Source: Echinicola salinicaeni (GTDB taxonomy: Bacteria; Bacteroidota; Bacteroidia; Cytophagales; Cyclobacteriaceae). From it: a stretch of 64,000 nucleotides of DNA. The notes beneath the pieces are model-generated. The model was given only the letters and a program-made list of their open reading frames with translations. It did no database searches and was not told the DNA's origin. Below are positions 9,971 to 19,147 of the stretch, in pieces (within the stretch, counting starts at the first letter, position 1; each line of letters opens with the position of its first letter). The stretch spans positions 310,001 to 374,000 of the forward strand of contig NZ_JACODZ010000002.1 in NCBI RefSeq assembly GCF_014280965.1, read 5' to 3'. The translations under genes and the position numbers were made by a program.

Positions 9971-10045
9971 TGCCTTTGCGAGGACGTAGGAAGAAGCCAT
10001 CGCGAGATGGCTTTACTTCACTATTGTGCCGTTCACAATGAAGAA
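9971..10045. repeat. degenerate intergenic repeat with two small hairpins
   Basis: The stretch TTTGCGAGGACGTAGGAAGA, followed by hairpin AAGCCATC-GCGA-GATGGCTT (9994-10013) and a second hairpin ATTGTG-CCGTT-CACAAT (10023-10039), resembles a 'TGCGAGGACGNAGGAAGAAGCAATC' type of dispersed element that I associate with Bacteroidota. Related wording occurs at 43081-43161. It separates the SusE-like gene from the GH76 gene. Confidence 0.55.
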
Positions 10046-10104
10046 AACGTGAGGGGCTTGTAAAGGAGGTGCAAGATGATTATTGGTTTGATAAAAATAA
10101 GAAA

Positions 10105-11259
10105 ATGAAAACATATAAAATAGCCTTTTCTGTACTGGCCTTGAGCGGGACACTTTCGTCCTGCGTGGATAGCGATCTGGGGCCTTTGCGAAAGGATTTT
10201 GAACAGAATGAAGCGGTGAGTTATGATTATGCGGCAACAGCGGATTCTATGCAAAACAGCACTTATTCACTCTATATTGCCCAAGATGGTACCTTTAATT
10301 TTAATCCAGGAGGCGCCTATGGGAATTATTGGCCCAATGCCCATGCCTTACATGTTTATGTAGATGCTTATTCTCGAACGGGAGATGGAGCATATTTGGA
10401 TAAAATGAAGAAGTTACTGCATGGTATCAAATCTAGAAATGGCGACACTTATTCTAATGTATTCAATGATGATATGCTTTGGCTAGGCAATGCCTGTGTC
10501 AGGGCTTATAATGCCACTGATGATGACGAATATTTGGAAGTAGCAGAGTTTCTTTGGGAAGATATTTTAGAGAGTTACAGTGAAGTGTTTGGTGGGGGAA
10601 TTACCTGGAAAAAGGACACGCCAAATCTCAAAAATGCCGTTTCCAATGGTCCAACTATTGTACTGGCCACGAGACTATATAATGTTACCCAAGATGAAAA
10701 ATACCTGACTTGGGCCAAGGACCTTTATAGTTGGCAAAAAGCAAATTTGGTGGATCCACAGACTGGTTTAGTTTGGGATCATATTGAACTGTTAGAAGGG
10801 ACACCTACAGTCAAAACGGATTGGATCTTTACTTATAATGCAGGAACTTGGATTGGCTCAGGCCTACGTTTGTTCCAAATCACAGGTGAAAGTGGCTATC
10901 TTACAGATGCAATGCAAACAGCCAAATCTGCCATGAACAGGTCCGAACTGACGACAGATGGGATATTGAAAAGTGAAGGACAAGGAGATGGAGGACTGTT
11001 TAAAGGTATTTTTGTTCGCTATTTTACAGAATTGATTCAGGAACCTGCTGTATCTGATGGCGATAAAGGCGATTTGGTGAATTTCTTAAGGTTCAATATA
11101 GAAACCTTATATAAACAAGGATTGAGACGTCCAGATATGTTGTGTGGGCCTTATTGGAGGGAGCTTCCTGGTGATCAGGTAGACCTTTCTACGCAACTAT
11201 CAGGAATAATGTTAATAGAAGCAGCAGCCTTATTACAGGGAGATGGTGTTTTGGAATAA
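10105..11259 (+). CDS. GH76 family endo-alpha-1,6-mannanase, lipoprotein
   Basis: The start is set at ATG 10105 (MKTYKIAFSVLALSGTLSSC, Cys20 lipobox); a longer frame from 10069 would hide the signal. About 384 aa. The alpha/alpha-toroid of GH76 is recognisable: WPNAHALHVYVDAYSRTGD, then NVFNDDMLWLGNA with the paired aspartates D122/D123 that serve as nucleophile and acid/base in the family, followed by GGGITWKKD and SNGPTIVLATRLYNVT. The enzyme should cut internal alpha-1,6-mannosidic bonds of a mannan backbone at the cell surface. It ends the SusCDE operon and is followed by a good terminator candidate at 11303-11353. Confidence 0.9.
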   Translation: MKTYKIAFSVLALSGTLSSCVDSDLGPLRKDFEQNEAVSYDYAATADSMQNSTYSLYIAQDGTFNFNPGGAYGNYWPNAHALHVYVDAYSRTGDGAYLDKMKKLLHGIKSRNGDTYSNVFNDDMLWLGNACVRAYNATDDDEYLEVAEFLWEDILESYSEVFGGGITWKKDTPNLKNAVSNGPTIVLATRLYNVTQDEKYLTWAKDLYSWQKANLVDPQTGLVWDHIELLEGTPTVKTDWIFTYNAGTWIGSGLRLFQITGESGYLTDAMQTAKSAMNRSELTTDGILKSEGQGDGGLFKGIFVRYFTELIQEPAVSDGDKGDLVNFLRFNIETLYKQGLRRPDMLCGPYWRELPGDQVDLSTQLSGIMLIEAAALLQGDGVLE

Positions 11260-11302
11260 TTGGTTTATCTATTTCATATCAAGAAGATAAGTTAAACTTA
11301 GG

Positions 11303-11353
11303 ATATCGTCAGTCTTACTAATATACTTTGTGGTAAGTCTGACGATATTTTTT
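11303..11353 (+). terminator. rho-independent terminator candidate after GH76
   Basis: The arm at 11303-11318 (ATATCGTCAGTCTTAC) pairs with 11333-11348 with a single T:T mismatch and a 14-nt loop, followed by six T residues (11348-11353). Its position 44 bases after the GH76 stop suggests it closes the transcript that starts at susC, so GH125 would need its own promoter. Confidence 0.8.
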
Positions 11354-11494
11354 AAAACATTACTATAATAAATTTGCTTGTATTACTAAGCTAAATCGAT
11401 TAATTTTCCGGACAATTACAAATTATCTCTAAAGTAGGCTTGTATTTATTAGCCTGTTTATGGAGAATAATAACCTACATAACTAGAATTTTAC

Positions 11495-12913
11495 ATGATC
11501 AGAAGGGATTTTATAAAGACCAGTGCGGCAGCCACATTTGGGGTGGCTATGGGACCAGCAGTTTCCTTTGCAGGGAGCATGGCCATAAAAGAAAGCAACC
11601 GTCCAAAGATGGCGGAAAGGAATTTTACCAGTAAGGCAGTAGAAAAGACGATTAAGGAAATCAAAAAGAATATCAAAGACCAGGAATTGGCTTGGTTATT
11701 TGAGAACTGTTTTCCAAATACATTAGATACTACAGTGGAATATTCGGAAAAAAATGGCAAGCCCGATACTTTTGTCATCACAGGGGATATCCATGCCATG
11801 TGGTTGCGTGATTCATCAGCCCAAGTTTGGCCTTATGTTACTTTAGTAAATAAGGATAAGAAGCTTAAAAAGCTAATCCAAGGAGTGATCCATAGACATA
11901 ATGAATGTATTATCATTGACCCTTATGCCAATGCATTCAATAATGGCCCAGAAGGAGGCGAATGGCAAAGTGACCATACTGATATGAAGCCTGAGCTGCA
12001 TGAGCGTAAATGGGAAATTGATTCTCTATGCTATGCTGTCCGTTTGGCCAATGGATATTGGAAAGAAACAGGAGATGCTTCTATTTTCGATGATCGTTGG
12101 GAAAAAGCCATGAAGCTGGTATTGAAAACTTTTAAGGAACAGCAGCGCAAAGATGGCAATGGACCCTATCATTTTCAGAGAACTACTTCCCGAGCCACTG
12201 ATACGCTTTCAGGAGGTGGATATGGTAATCCAGTGAAGCCGGTAGGCCTGATTTGTTCTGCCTTTAGACCTTCTGATGATGCCACCATATATCCATTTCT
12301 AATTCCTTCAAACCTATTTGCCGTACAGTCTTTAAGACAACTTGCAACTATTTATAAAGAAGTGAAAAAGGATAGTTCTTCAGCCAAGGAATGTGAAGAT
12401 TTGGCTAATGAAGTGGAAGCTGCTATTCAAAAGTATGCTGTATCTGAACACTTGGACCATGGGAAGATCTATGCTTTTGAAGTGGATGGATACGGGAACA
12501 AATTATTTATGGATGACTCCAATGTGCCATCACTTTTAAGTATGGGATACTTAGGCTGTTTGGATATTGATGATCCGATCTATCAAAACACAAGAAACTT
12601 TGTTTTGAGCGAAGACAATCCTTATTTCTTCTCTGGAAAGGCAGCCGAAGGAATAGGTGGACCACATGTGGGTATGGATTATATCTGGCATATGAGCATC
12701 ACCTTGCAGGCCATGACCGCGAGAGATGATAAGGAAATCAAACAATGTTTGGAATGGATAAAATCCACTCATGCGGGGACAGGTTTTATGCATGAAGGAT
12801 TTCATAAAGATGATCCAGACAATTTTACCCGAAGCTGGTTCGCATGGGCCAATACCCTGTTTGGAGAGCTGATTTATACACTATATAAAGAAAAGCCACA
12901 TTTGCTAACTTGA
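11495..12913 (+). CDS. GH125 family exo-alpha-1,6-mannosidase
   Basis: 472 aa starting MIRRDFIKTSAAATFG, a twin-arginine export signal, so it probably folds before export. GH125 (formerly DUF1237, metal-independent alpha-mannosidase) is recognised by ITGDIHAMWLRDSSAQVWPY (H100, D106), IIIDPYANAFNNGPEGGEW, ERKWEIDSLCYAVRLA, DDSNVPSLLSMGYLG and TRSWFAWANTLFGELI. The family removes terminal alpha-1,6-linked mannose, complementing the upstream GH76 endo-enzyme in the periplasm. It is preceded by a terminator and a 235-base gap. A large imperfect hairpin (12922-12986) separates it from GH92. Confidence 0.93.
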   Translation: MIRRDFIKTSAAATFGVAMGPAVSFAGSMAIKESNRPKMAERNFTSKAVEKTIKEIKKNIKDQELAWLFENCFPNTLDTTVEYSEKNGKPDTFVITGDIHAMWLRDSSAQVWPYVTLVNKDKKLKKLIQGVIHRHNECIIIDPYANAFNNGPEGGEWQSDHTDMKPELHERKWEIDSLCYAVRLANGYWKETGDASIFDDRWEKAMKLVLKTFKEQQRKDGNGPYHFQRTTSRATDTLSGGGYGNPVKPVGLICSAFRPSDDATIYPFLIPSNLFAVQSLRQLATIYKEVKKDSSSAKECEDLANEVEAAIQKYAVSEHLDHGKIYAFEVDGYGNKLFMDDSNVPSLLSMGYLGCLDIDDPIYQNTRNFVLSEDNPYFFSGKAAEGIGGPHVGMDYIWHMSITLQAMTARDDKEIKQCLEWIKSTHAGTGFMHEGFHKDDPDNFTRSWFAWANTLFGELIYTLYKEKPHLLT

Positions 12914-12921
12914 TGTTATAA

Positions 12922-12986
12922 AAGGAAGTTGCTCACGAAGTTTCAAAGGTTTTAATCTTCTTAAAATCTATGTGAGGAACTTCCTT
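12922..12986. terminator. large hairpin between GH125 and GH92 (possible terminator or mRNA stabiliser)
   Basis: AAGGAAGTTGCTCAC (12922-12936) pairs with GTGAGGAACTTCCTT (12972-12986) with one mismatch and a 35-nt loop that has an inner GAAG/CTTC pair. There is no T-run after it, so it could be an attenuator or a 3'-end processing stem rather than a classical terminator. Confidence 0.5.
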
Positions 12987-13096
12987 CTGATTCCTGTATT
13001 CTAGCCTGTTTAAATATCTATTTACTGAATATCTTTTACTAGCTATTGAAAAACACTTTCAAACCTATTAACCTACTGATTTAACCTAAAAGACCT

Positions 13097-15256
13097 ATGC
13101 GTTCATTGAGCCTATTTATTTTTTTTCTAGCTTCATTATATCTATATGGATGTGCCAATGCCCAAGAGGATAAAACTGACCTCACCCAGTTTGTTAACCC
13201 TTTTATAGGGACTGCTCCCTTGACTGACCCTTCTCAAATTGGTTACACTCCTCCAGAGGGGTGGAGAGTTTGGGCAGGATTGACCTATCCTGGAAGTTCT
13301 CTGCCCAATGCCATGGTGCAGCTTAGCCCGATAACCCAATTTGGTTCTGGAGCAGGGTATGAATATGAAGACAATGAAATTATTGGCTTTACCCATACCA
13401 ATAAAGGTCACTGGAACCTTTGCAATATTCCGATCCTTCCGGTAAAAAGGTCATCGACGAAGCCATTTAAGTCAGCTTTTAGCCATGATCAAGAAAAAGC
13501 TTCTCCGGGTTATTATGAGGTTTATCTTGACGATTATAAGGTTAAGGTGAGATTGACCAGCACATTGAGGGCAGGTATTCATGAATATACCTTTGACAAA
13601 GCCACAGATAGGACTATACTTTTTGATTTAGGAAAGGCCAATAATAGGGTGTCTGACTGGAAAATCAGCAATCCCTCCAAAACAGTAGTGGAAGGGTTTC
13701 AGCGAGTTGGAGGAGATAAGGTGCATTTTTATGTGAAGTTGAGCCATGAAATAGAGACAGTAAATATCATAGAGGAAGGAAAGCGGGATGGATATGCCAC
13801 AGTGGATTTAAAAGATGGGGGAGATAGTCCTGTGGTATTGCAAATTGGGTTATCTTATGTGAGTGAGGCCAATGCAAAGGAAAATTTGGAAAAGGAAGTA
13901 GCTGACAAATCATTTGAGCAAGTTAGGCAGGAAGGAGTAGATTCGTGGAACAAGCTACTCTCTCATATTACAGTCAAAGGTGGTACGCCAAAGGAAAAAG
14001 AGCTTTTCTATTCCTCCTATTACCGGTCTTTTTTGTGGCCGGCATTGAGAAGTGATGTGAATGGTGAATTTACTGATGAAACAGGCCAAAAGCGTAAAGA
14101 AGATTTCCGATATTATACTTTACCTTCCCTTTGGGATACCTATCGAAATAAAGTAGTACTCCTTAGCATTGTGCGGCCAGAGGTGACGGCTGATGTAATC
14201 CAGTCATTAGTGGACAGGGGGCATAGGACAGGCTTTATTCCTACATTCTTCCATGGTGATCATGCCGCATCATTTATTACTGGATCATATAGAAGAGGGA
14301 TCAAAGATTTTGATATTGATAAAGCTTATGAATATTTACTGAATAATGCCTATAAAGAAGGAGGTACAAGACCTTTCATCAAAGAATATATTGAAAAAGG
14401 ATATATTTCTGATCCAGAGGTGAAGCATCCTCATGTGGAGACCAAAGCCAAAGCTGGGGTATCCAAGACTTTGGAGTTTGCCTATGATGATTATGCCCTT
14501 GCACAGTTTGCCAAAGAAATGGGGGATGATGAGCATTATAAGGATTTGATTAAAAGAGGGCAGAACTACCGAAATGTATTCGATACATCAGTGAATTTTA
14601 TGCGGGGAAGATTGGAAAATGGGGATTGGATCAGTCCATTTAATCCAGAATATCCTTATTATGAATATATGTATAGGGAAGCAAATGCATGGCAAGTTTC
14701 TTTTTATGTTCCTCATGATATGCGTGGGTTGGTGAAAATGTATGGCGGTAAAGGGGCATTTGAAGAAAAATTGGATGCTTTGTTTACAAAACCTTGGAAT
14801 CCTGAATATATTGCCAGAAATGTATCAGGTTTTATGGGGCAGTATTGTCAAGGCAACCAACCTGGCCATGAGGCGCCCTTTTCCTATTATTTTGTGGATA
14901 AGCCCGAAAAGTCTCAAGCAGTGCTAGATAAGCTTTTATCAGATTATTTTGGAATTGGAGAGCATGGGTTGGCGATGTCTGGAATGGATGATGCAGGAGA
15001 AATGTCGTCTTGGTATACTTGGACGGCAATGGGACTTTATCCTTTAAGCCCTGCAGATACAGACTATTTGGTGACAGTTCCTATATTTGATGAAGTAAGT
15101 TGGAAGACAGCAGAGGGAAAAACGATTACGATACATAATCCTGCCAAGGGAAGGAAGTTAAATGGGATAAAAGTGAATGGTGAATCCATAGAGGGATATT
15201 TTATTCCCCATGAACTTTTCAAAACGGGCGGAAAAATAGAGTTGATAACTGAATAG
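13097..15256 (+). CDS. GH92 family alpha-mannosidase
   Basis: 719 aa with an N-terminal export signal; LYLYGC (Cys19) could be a lipobox, though ANAQ just after also fits signal peptidase I. GH92 motifs are clear: FVNPFIGT and GSSLPNAMVQLSPITQFG at the N-terminus, GFTHTNKGHWN, then the (alpha/alpha)6 barrel with LWDTYRNKVVLLSIV, YREANAWQVSFYVPHD, QGNQPGHEAPFSYYF and GMDDAGEMSSWYTWTAMGLY. Family members are calcium-dependent, inverting exo-alpha-mannosidases, often 1,2- or 1,3-specific. It should strip side chains so GH76/GH125 can reach the backbone. The ROK kinase starts 13 bases after its stop, so the two are probably co-transcribed. Confidence 0.94.
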   Translation: MRSLSLFIFFLASLYLYGCANAQEDKTDLTQFVNPFIGTAPLTDPSQIGYTPPEGWRVWAGLTYPGSSLPNAMVQLSPITQFGSGAGYEYEDNEIIGFTHTNKGHWNLCNIPILPVKRSSTKPFKSAFSHDQEKASPGYYEVYLDDYKVKVRLTSTLRAGIHEYTFDKATDRTILFDLGKANNRVSDWKISNPSKTVVEGFQRVGGDKVHFYVKLSHEIETVNIIEEGKRDGYATVDLKDGGDSPVVLQIGLSYVSEANAKENLEKEVADKSFEQVRQEGVDSWNKLLSHITVKGGTPKEKELFYSSYYRSFLWPALRSDVNGEFTDETGQKRKEDFRYYTLPSLWDTYRNKVVLLSIVRPEVTADVIQSLVDRGHRTGFIPTFFHGDHAASFITGSYRRGIKDFDIDKAYEYLLNNAYKEGGTRPFIKEYIEKGYISDPEVKHPHVETKAKAGVSKTLEFAYDDYALAQFAKEMGDDEHYKDLIKRGQNYRNVFDTSVNFMRGRLENGDWISPFNPEYPYYEYMYREANAWQVSFYVPHDMRGLVKMYGGKGAFEEKLDALFTKPWNPEYIARNVSGFMGQYCQGNQPGHEAPFSYYFVDKPEKSQAVLDKLLSDYFGIGEHGLAMSGMDDAGEMSSWYTWTAMGLYPLSPADTDYLVTVPIFDEVSWKTAEGKTITIHNPAKGRKLNGIKVNGESIEGYFIPHELFKTGGKIELITE

Positions 15257-15269
15257 CAAATAAAAGACA

Positions 15270-16142
15270 ATGAATTCAAACAGGGTACTAGGGGTTGATG
15301 TGGGCGGTTCTCATATAACTGTCGGACAAGTGGATTTGGTGACCCGTAAACTTGTTGAAGGTAAATTGTCCCGTCAGCATGTTAATTCCAAAGGGAGTGA
15401 AGAGGAAATCCTTACTTCATGGTCCAAGGCTATTGAGCCTCTTATGGAAGGAGATAAATCCTTGGTACGTATGGGAGTCGCTATGCCAGGGCCTTTCGAT
15501 TATGAGAATGGAATTTCTTGGATTGGCAGTACGCAGGATAAATACGAAGTTTTGTATGGGAAAAATATAATGGAACTGCTAGCTGGATTTTTGGGGATTG
15601 GACCAAAACAAATAAAGTTTAAAAATGATGCAGCCTGCTTTCTTCAGGGGGAAATTTTTGCTGGCGTGGGAAAAGGCTATACTAGCGCCATTGGATTGAC
15701 TTTGGGAACGGGAGCAGGAACAGCTTATTATCATGGTGTTGAGGCCCATGATGCAGGACGTTGGGGAGATAAGTTTGGTGAAAGTATTGTTGAAGATCAT
15801 TTTTCTACCCGTTGGTTTGCCAAAAAATACCTTGAAAAAACAGAGAATCAATTATCTGGAGTGAAGGAGCTGCTGGACCTAGAGGATAAGGATTGGGTCA
15901 GAGAAGTTTTTGAAGAGTTTGGCAGTAATTTAGGGCAATATTTGAATAGGTTTATTGAGGAAGAAAGTCCCGAAGTGGTCATAATTGGTGGTAGTATTTC
16001 GAAGTCTTCTGATTTGTTTTTTCCTGCTATTAAAAGGAATCTTAATGAAGAGTACCACAAAATTCCATTGCTGAAAAGTGAGCTTGAAGAACAAGCTGCT
16101 TTGATAGGCGCAGGAAGTGCTTGGTATAAGGAATCGTTTTAG
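15270..16142 (+). CDS. ROK-family sugar kinase
   Basis: 290 aa, cytoplasmic. The ASKHA-fold phosphate-1 motif is at the start (GVDVGGSHITVGQVD); later come RMGVAMPGPFDYENG, FKNDAACFLQGE with the catalytic-type Asp, the phosphate-2 motif GLTLGTGAGTAYY, and the adenosine motif VVIIGGSISKSSD. The zinc-binding CxCGxxGC segment found in many ROK proteins is absent, as in the polyphosphate-glucokinase-like and some fructo/mannokinase branches. Being placed between an alpha-mannosidase and a rhamnosidase, it probably phosphorylates the released hexose, with mannose the natural guess. Specificity is inferred from context only. Confidence 0.85.
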   Translation: MNSNRVLGVDVGGSHITVGQVDLVTRKLVEGKLSRQHVNSKGSEEEILTSWSKAIEPLMEGDKSLVRMGVAMPGPFDYENGISWIGSTQDKYEVLYGKNIMELLAGFLGIGPKQIKFKNDAACFLQGEIFAGVGKGYTSAIGLTLGTGAGTAYYHGVEAHDAGRWGDKFGESIVEDHFSTRWFAKKYLEKTENQLSGVKELLDLEDKDWVREVFEEFGSNLGQYLNRFIEEESPEVVIIGGSISKSSDLFFPAIKRNLNEEYHKIPLLKSELEEQAALIGAGSAWYKESF

Positions 16143-16232
16143 TGACTCTGAACCAAAAAACCAGATGTTCAAAAGTAGTTGAGTCGATAATTTTCTGATA
16201 GGGGGGATGATAACAATAAACCATAGAAACCT

Positions 16233-18923
16233 ATGAACTTTAAATATAGACTGATATTCCTGGTCCTAAATTTTTTTATTGTTTTTCAACCTTTATTGGC
16301 TCAAGTCGGCTTGAGATGCGAATACCTTGAAAACCCCTTGGGAATAGATTCAAAACAGCCTAGGTTGACCTGGAAAATGGAAGATGCGCGATCTGGTGCT
16401 GAACAGTCCGCTTTTAGGTTAGTTGTTCACCAATCCAAATCTGGGCAGGAGAATAATAATGATATTGTTTGGGATACAGGTAAACAACTGGGAGATCAAC
16501 AATTGATTACTTATGCGGGGAAGACATTAAGTCCCTTTACATCTTATTCCTGGACGGTAGAAGTTTGGGACAAGGATGGGGTAAGTATAGGGAAATCAGT
16601 TCCCGCAATGTTTGAGACGGGTATGATGTCTGTAGAAAATTGGAAGGGTGCTTGGATAGGTGATGGACAGCCCCAAGCATTAAAACCGGCTCCCTATTTC
16701 AGAAAGGAATTTGATACTAAAAAGAAGATAGCAAGCGCTAGAGCATATATTGCTGTTGGTGGATTATATGAATTGAGTATAAATGGGAAGCGGATTGGTA
16801 ATCATCAATTGGATCCTGCCTATACCCGATTTGATAGAAGGGTTTTATATGTGACCCATGATGTAACGGAGGCTCTTCAGCAAGGGAGAAATGCAATAGG
16901 CGTTTTATTGGGCAATGGATGGTATAATCATCAGTCCACTGCTGTTTGGAATTTCCATAATGCACCTTGGAGAAACAGGCCAACATTTTGTATGGATGTG
17001 AGAATTACCTATGAGGATGGAACGGTAGAGACGATTGGCACAGATAAGGGTTGGAAGACACATTTCAGTCCGGTAATTTTTAATAGTATCTATACCGCAG
17101 AACACTACGATGCCAGGTTGGAATTGCCTGGATGGAATCAGGCAGGATATGATGATGGAGAATGGAATGATGTCTATTATCGATCGGCTCCCAGTAAAAA
17201 AATCGTTGCTCAAGTGATGCCACCTATTAGGCATAATGTGAGTTTACCAGCCAAGACAATCAATAAAATCAATGACAGTACCTATGTATTTGATCTTGGT
17301 AGAAATATTTCTGGTGTAAGTAAAATTACACTTGCAGGGGAAGAGGGAACTGTTTTAAGGCTGAAGCATGGAGAAAGGCTAAAGGAGAATGGTCGTGTAG
17401 ATATGTCCAATATTGATGTGCATTACAGACCTACAGATGATACAGATCCATTCCAGACGGATATTTTTATTCTAAGCGGGAGGGGTGAGGATTCATTTGT
17501 TCCCAAATTCAATTATAAGGGCTTTCAATATGTAGAGGTTATTGCCGACAGGATTGTAGAATTGGATAAGGAGGATTTGACGGGCTATTTTATGTACAGT
17601 GATGTACCAGAGGTGGGAGGTATCAAGTCCAGCAACAATACCATGGACTTGCTTTGGTCCGCCACCAACAGTTCTTATTTGGCTAATCTTTTCGGATATC
17701 CAACCGATTGTCCGCAAAGGGAGAAAAATGGTTGGACAGGAGATGCACATATAGCCATAGAGACAGGGCTTTACAGTTATGATGGGATTAAGGTTTATGA
17801 AAAATGGATGGACGACCATAGGGATGAACAACAACCCAATGGCGTATTACCTTCTATCATCCCAACTTCAGGTTGGGGCTATGAATGGGGAAATGGGCCG
17901 GATTGGACCAGCACTATATGTTTGATCCCTTGGAATGTTTATCTCTTTTATGGAGATCAACGAATCTTGGAGGAGAATTTTGAGGCGATGAAAAGGTATG
18001 TAAATCATATTACAGATATCAGTGAGGATGGCCTTACCAATTGGGGCTTGGGAGATTGGGTGCCTGTAAAATCAAAATCACCTGTTGAGTATACTTCTTC
18101 TGCATACTATTATGTTGACGCCCGTATTTTGTCTAAGGTAGCTGGCATATTGGGCTACAAGGATGATGCAAGGCTATATGCTACTTTGGCAGAGAAAATA
18201 AGGAAATCCATTAATGATAAATACCTAGATAGGGAGAGGGGAATCTATGGATCAGGTTTCCAAACGGAGATGAGTGTTGCCCTGCAATGGGATATAGTAC
18301 CTGAAAACTTAAGAGGGAAAGTTGCAGAAAACCTGGCTAATAAAGTAGAAAAAGATGGTTTTCATCTAGATGTGGGGCTCTTAGGTACCAAATCAATTTT
18401 GAATGCACTCAGTGAAAATGGCTATGCAGATGTGGCATATAAAATTGCTTCACAAGAAACTTATCCTTCTTGGGGCTGGTGGATAGTGAATGGTGCTACG
18501 ACACTTTATGAAAACTGGAATATCGAATCTGAAAATGATATTTCCATGAACCATATTATGTTTGGAGAAATAGGCGCATGGATGTATAAGGCTTTGGGAG
18601 GAATTAAGCCAAATCCTGAGCAGGCTGGCTTTAAAAATATACTATTGTCACCTAATTTTGTGGAGGGGCTGGATGCTTTTGAGGCCCATCATAATGGGCC
18701 TTATGGCGAGATTCGTTCAGCTTGGAAAAAGGTAAATAAGAATAGGATCAAGTATAAGGTGAATATTCCTCCTAATTCAAGTGCAAATCTAAAGCTGCCC
18801 GCAGGTACCATAGTGAAGTTGAATCAAGGTGCAGATCTTCAGGAAGTTAGTGAAAAAGTGGACTGCGATCATTATTTAATCAAGTCTGGAGAATATGATT
18901 TTGATATATTACTAAAGCCTTAA
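16233..18923 (+). CDS. GH78 family alpha-L-rhamnosidase
   Basis: 896 aa with a signal peptide (about 1-23, ending LLAQ). The modules follow the standard order: N-terminal fibronectin-like domain (GLRCEYLENPLGIDSKQPRL, SYSWTVEVWDKDG), Bac_rhamnosid_N (FRKEFDTKKKIASARAYIA, GVLLGNGWYNHQ), a beta-sandwich, then the (alpha/alpha)6 catalytic barrel. There D492-CPQRE-KNGWTGD504 is the signature with the proposed general acid region. GYEWGNGPDWTSTICLIPW and GWWIVNGATTLYENWN complete the active site. It should release terminal alpha-L-rhamnose. Its presence in a mannan locus hints at a rhamnose-bearing mannan. The gene starts about 90 bases after the ROK kinase and is the last gene of this locus. Confidence 0.94.
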   Translation: MNFKYRLIFLVLNFFIVFQPLLAQVGLRCEYLENPLGIDSKQPRLTWKMEDARSGAEQSAFRLVVHQSKSGQENNNDIVWDTGKQLGDQQLITYAGKTLSPFTSYSWTVEVWDKDGVSIGKSVPAMFETGMMSVENWKGAWIGDGQPQALKPAPYFRKEFDTKKKIASARAYIAVGGLYELSINGKRIGNHQLDPAYTRFDRRVLYVTHDVTEALQQGRNAIGVLLGNGWYNHQSTAVWNFHNAPWRNRPTFCMDVRITYEDGTVETIGTDKGWKTHFSPVIFNSIYTAEHYDARLELPGWNQAGYDDGEWNDVYYRSAPSKKIVAQVMPPIRHNVSLPAKTINKINDSTYVFDLGRNISGVSKITLAGEEGTVLRLKHGERLKENGRVDMSNIDVHYRPTDDTDPFQTDIFILSGRGEDSFVPKFNYKGFQYVEVIADRIVELDKEDLTGYFMYSDVPEVGGIKSSNNTMDLLWSATNSSYLANLFGYPTDCPQREKNGWTGDAHIAIETGLYSYDGIKVYEKWMDDHRDEQQPNGVLPSIIPTSGWGYEWGNGPDWTSTICLIPWNVYLFYGDQRILEENFEAMKRYVNHITDISEDGLTNWGLGDWVPVKSKSPVEYTSSAYYYVDARILSKVAGILGYKDDARLYATLAEKIRKSINDKYLDRERGIYGSGFQTEMSVALQWDIVPENLRGKVAENLANKVEKDGFHLDVGLLGTKSILNALSENGYADVAYKIASQETYPSWGWWIVNGATTLYENWNIESENDISMNHIMFGEIGAWMYKALGGIKPNPEQAGFKNILLSPNFVEGLDAFEAHHNGPYGEIRSAWKKVNKNRIKYKVNIPPNSSANLKLPAGTIVKLNQGADLQEVSEKVDCDHYLIKSGEYDFDILLKP

Positions 18924-19147
18924 TTAAGGTGAAACTTACATGTAGCTACCAACTCTTTATAGGTTTATGATTGATTTTTGAAATTAAATTCTGTATTGCT
19001 ATTTAATTTATGAATTTGTGTATGACGGGTTTGCATTTTTTAAATCTATTGTGTTCATTTAGGGTAGAAGATGTTGAAGTCTTCTTTTTATTTTCTGAAA
19101 AGCTAAACCGATTTAGGTTTTTTGGCTTAATTAGATAGATAAACCCT

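Noticed and set aside
10013-10254. Two overlapping reverse-strand frames of 73-74 aa
   Set aside because: They lie over the intergenic repeat and the GH76 signal peptide region and look like chance frames.
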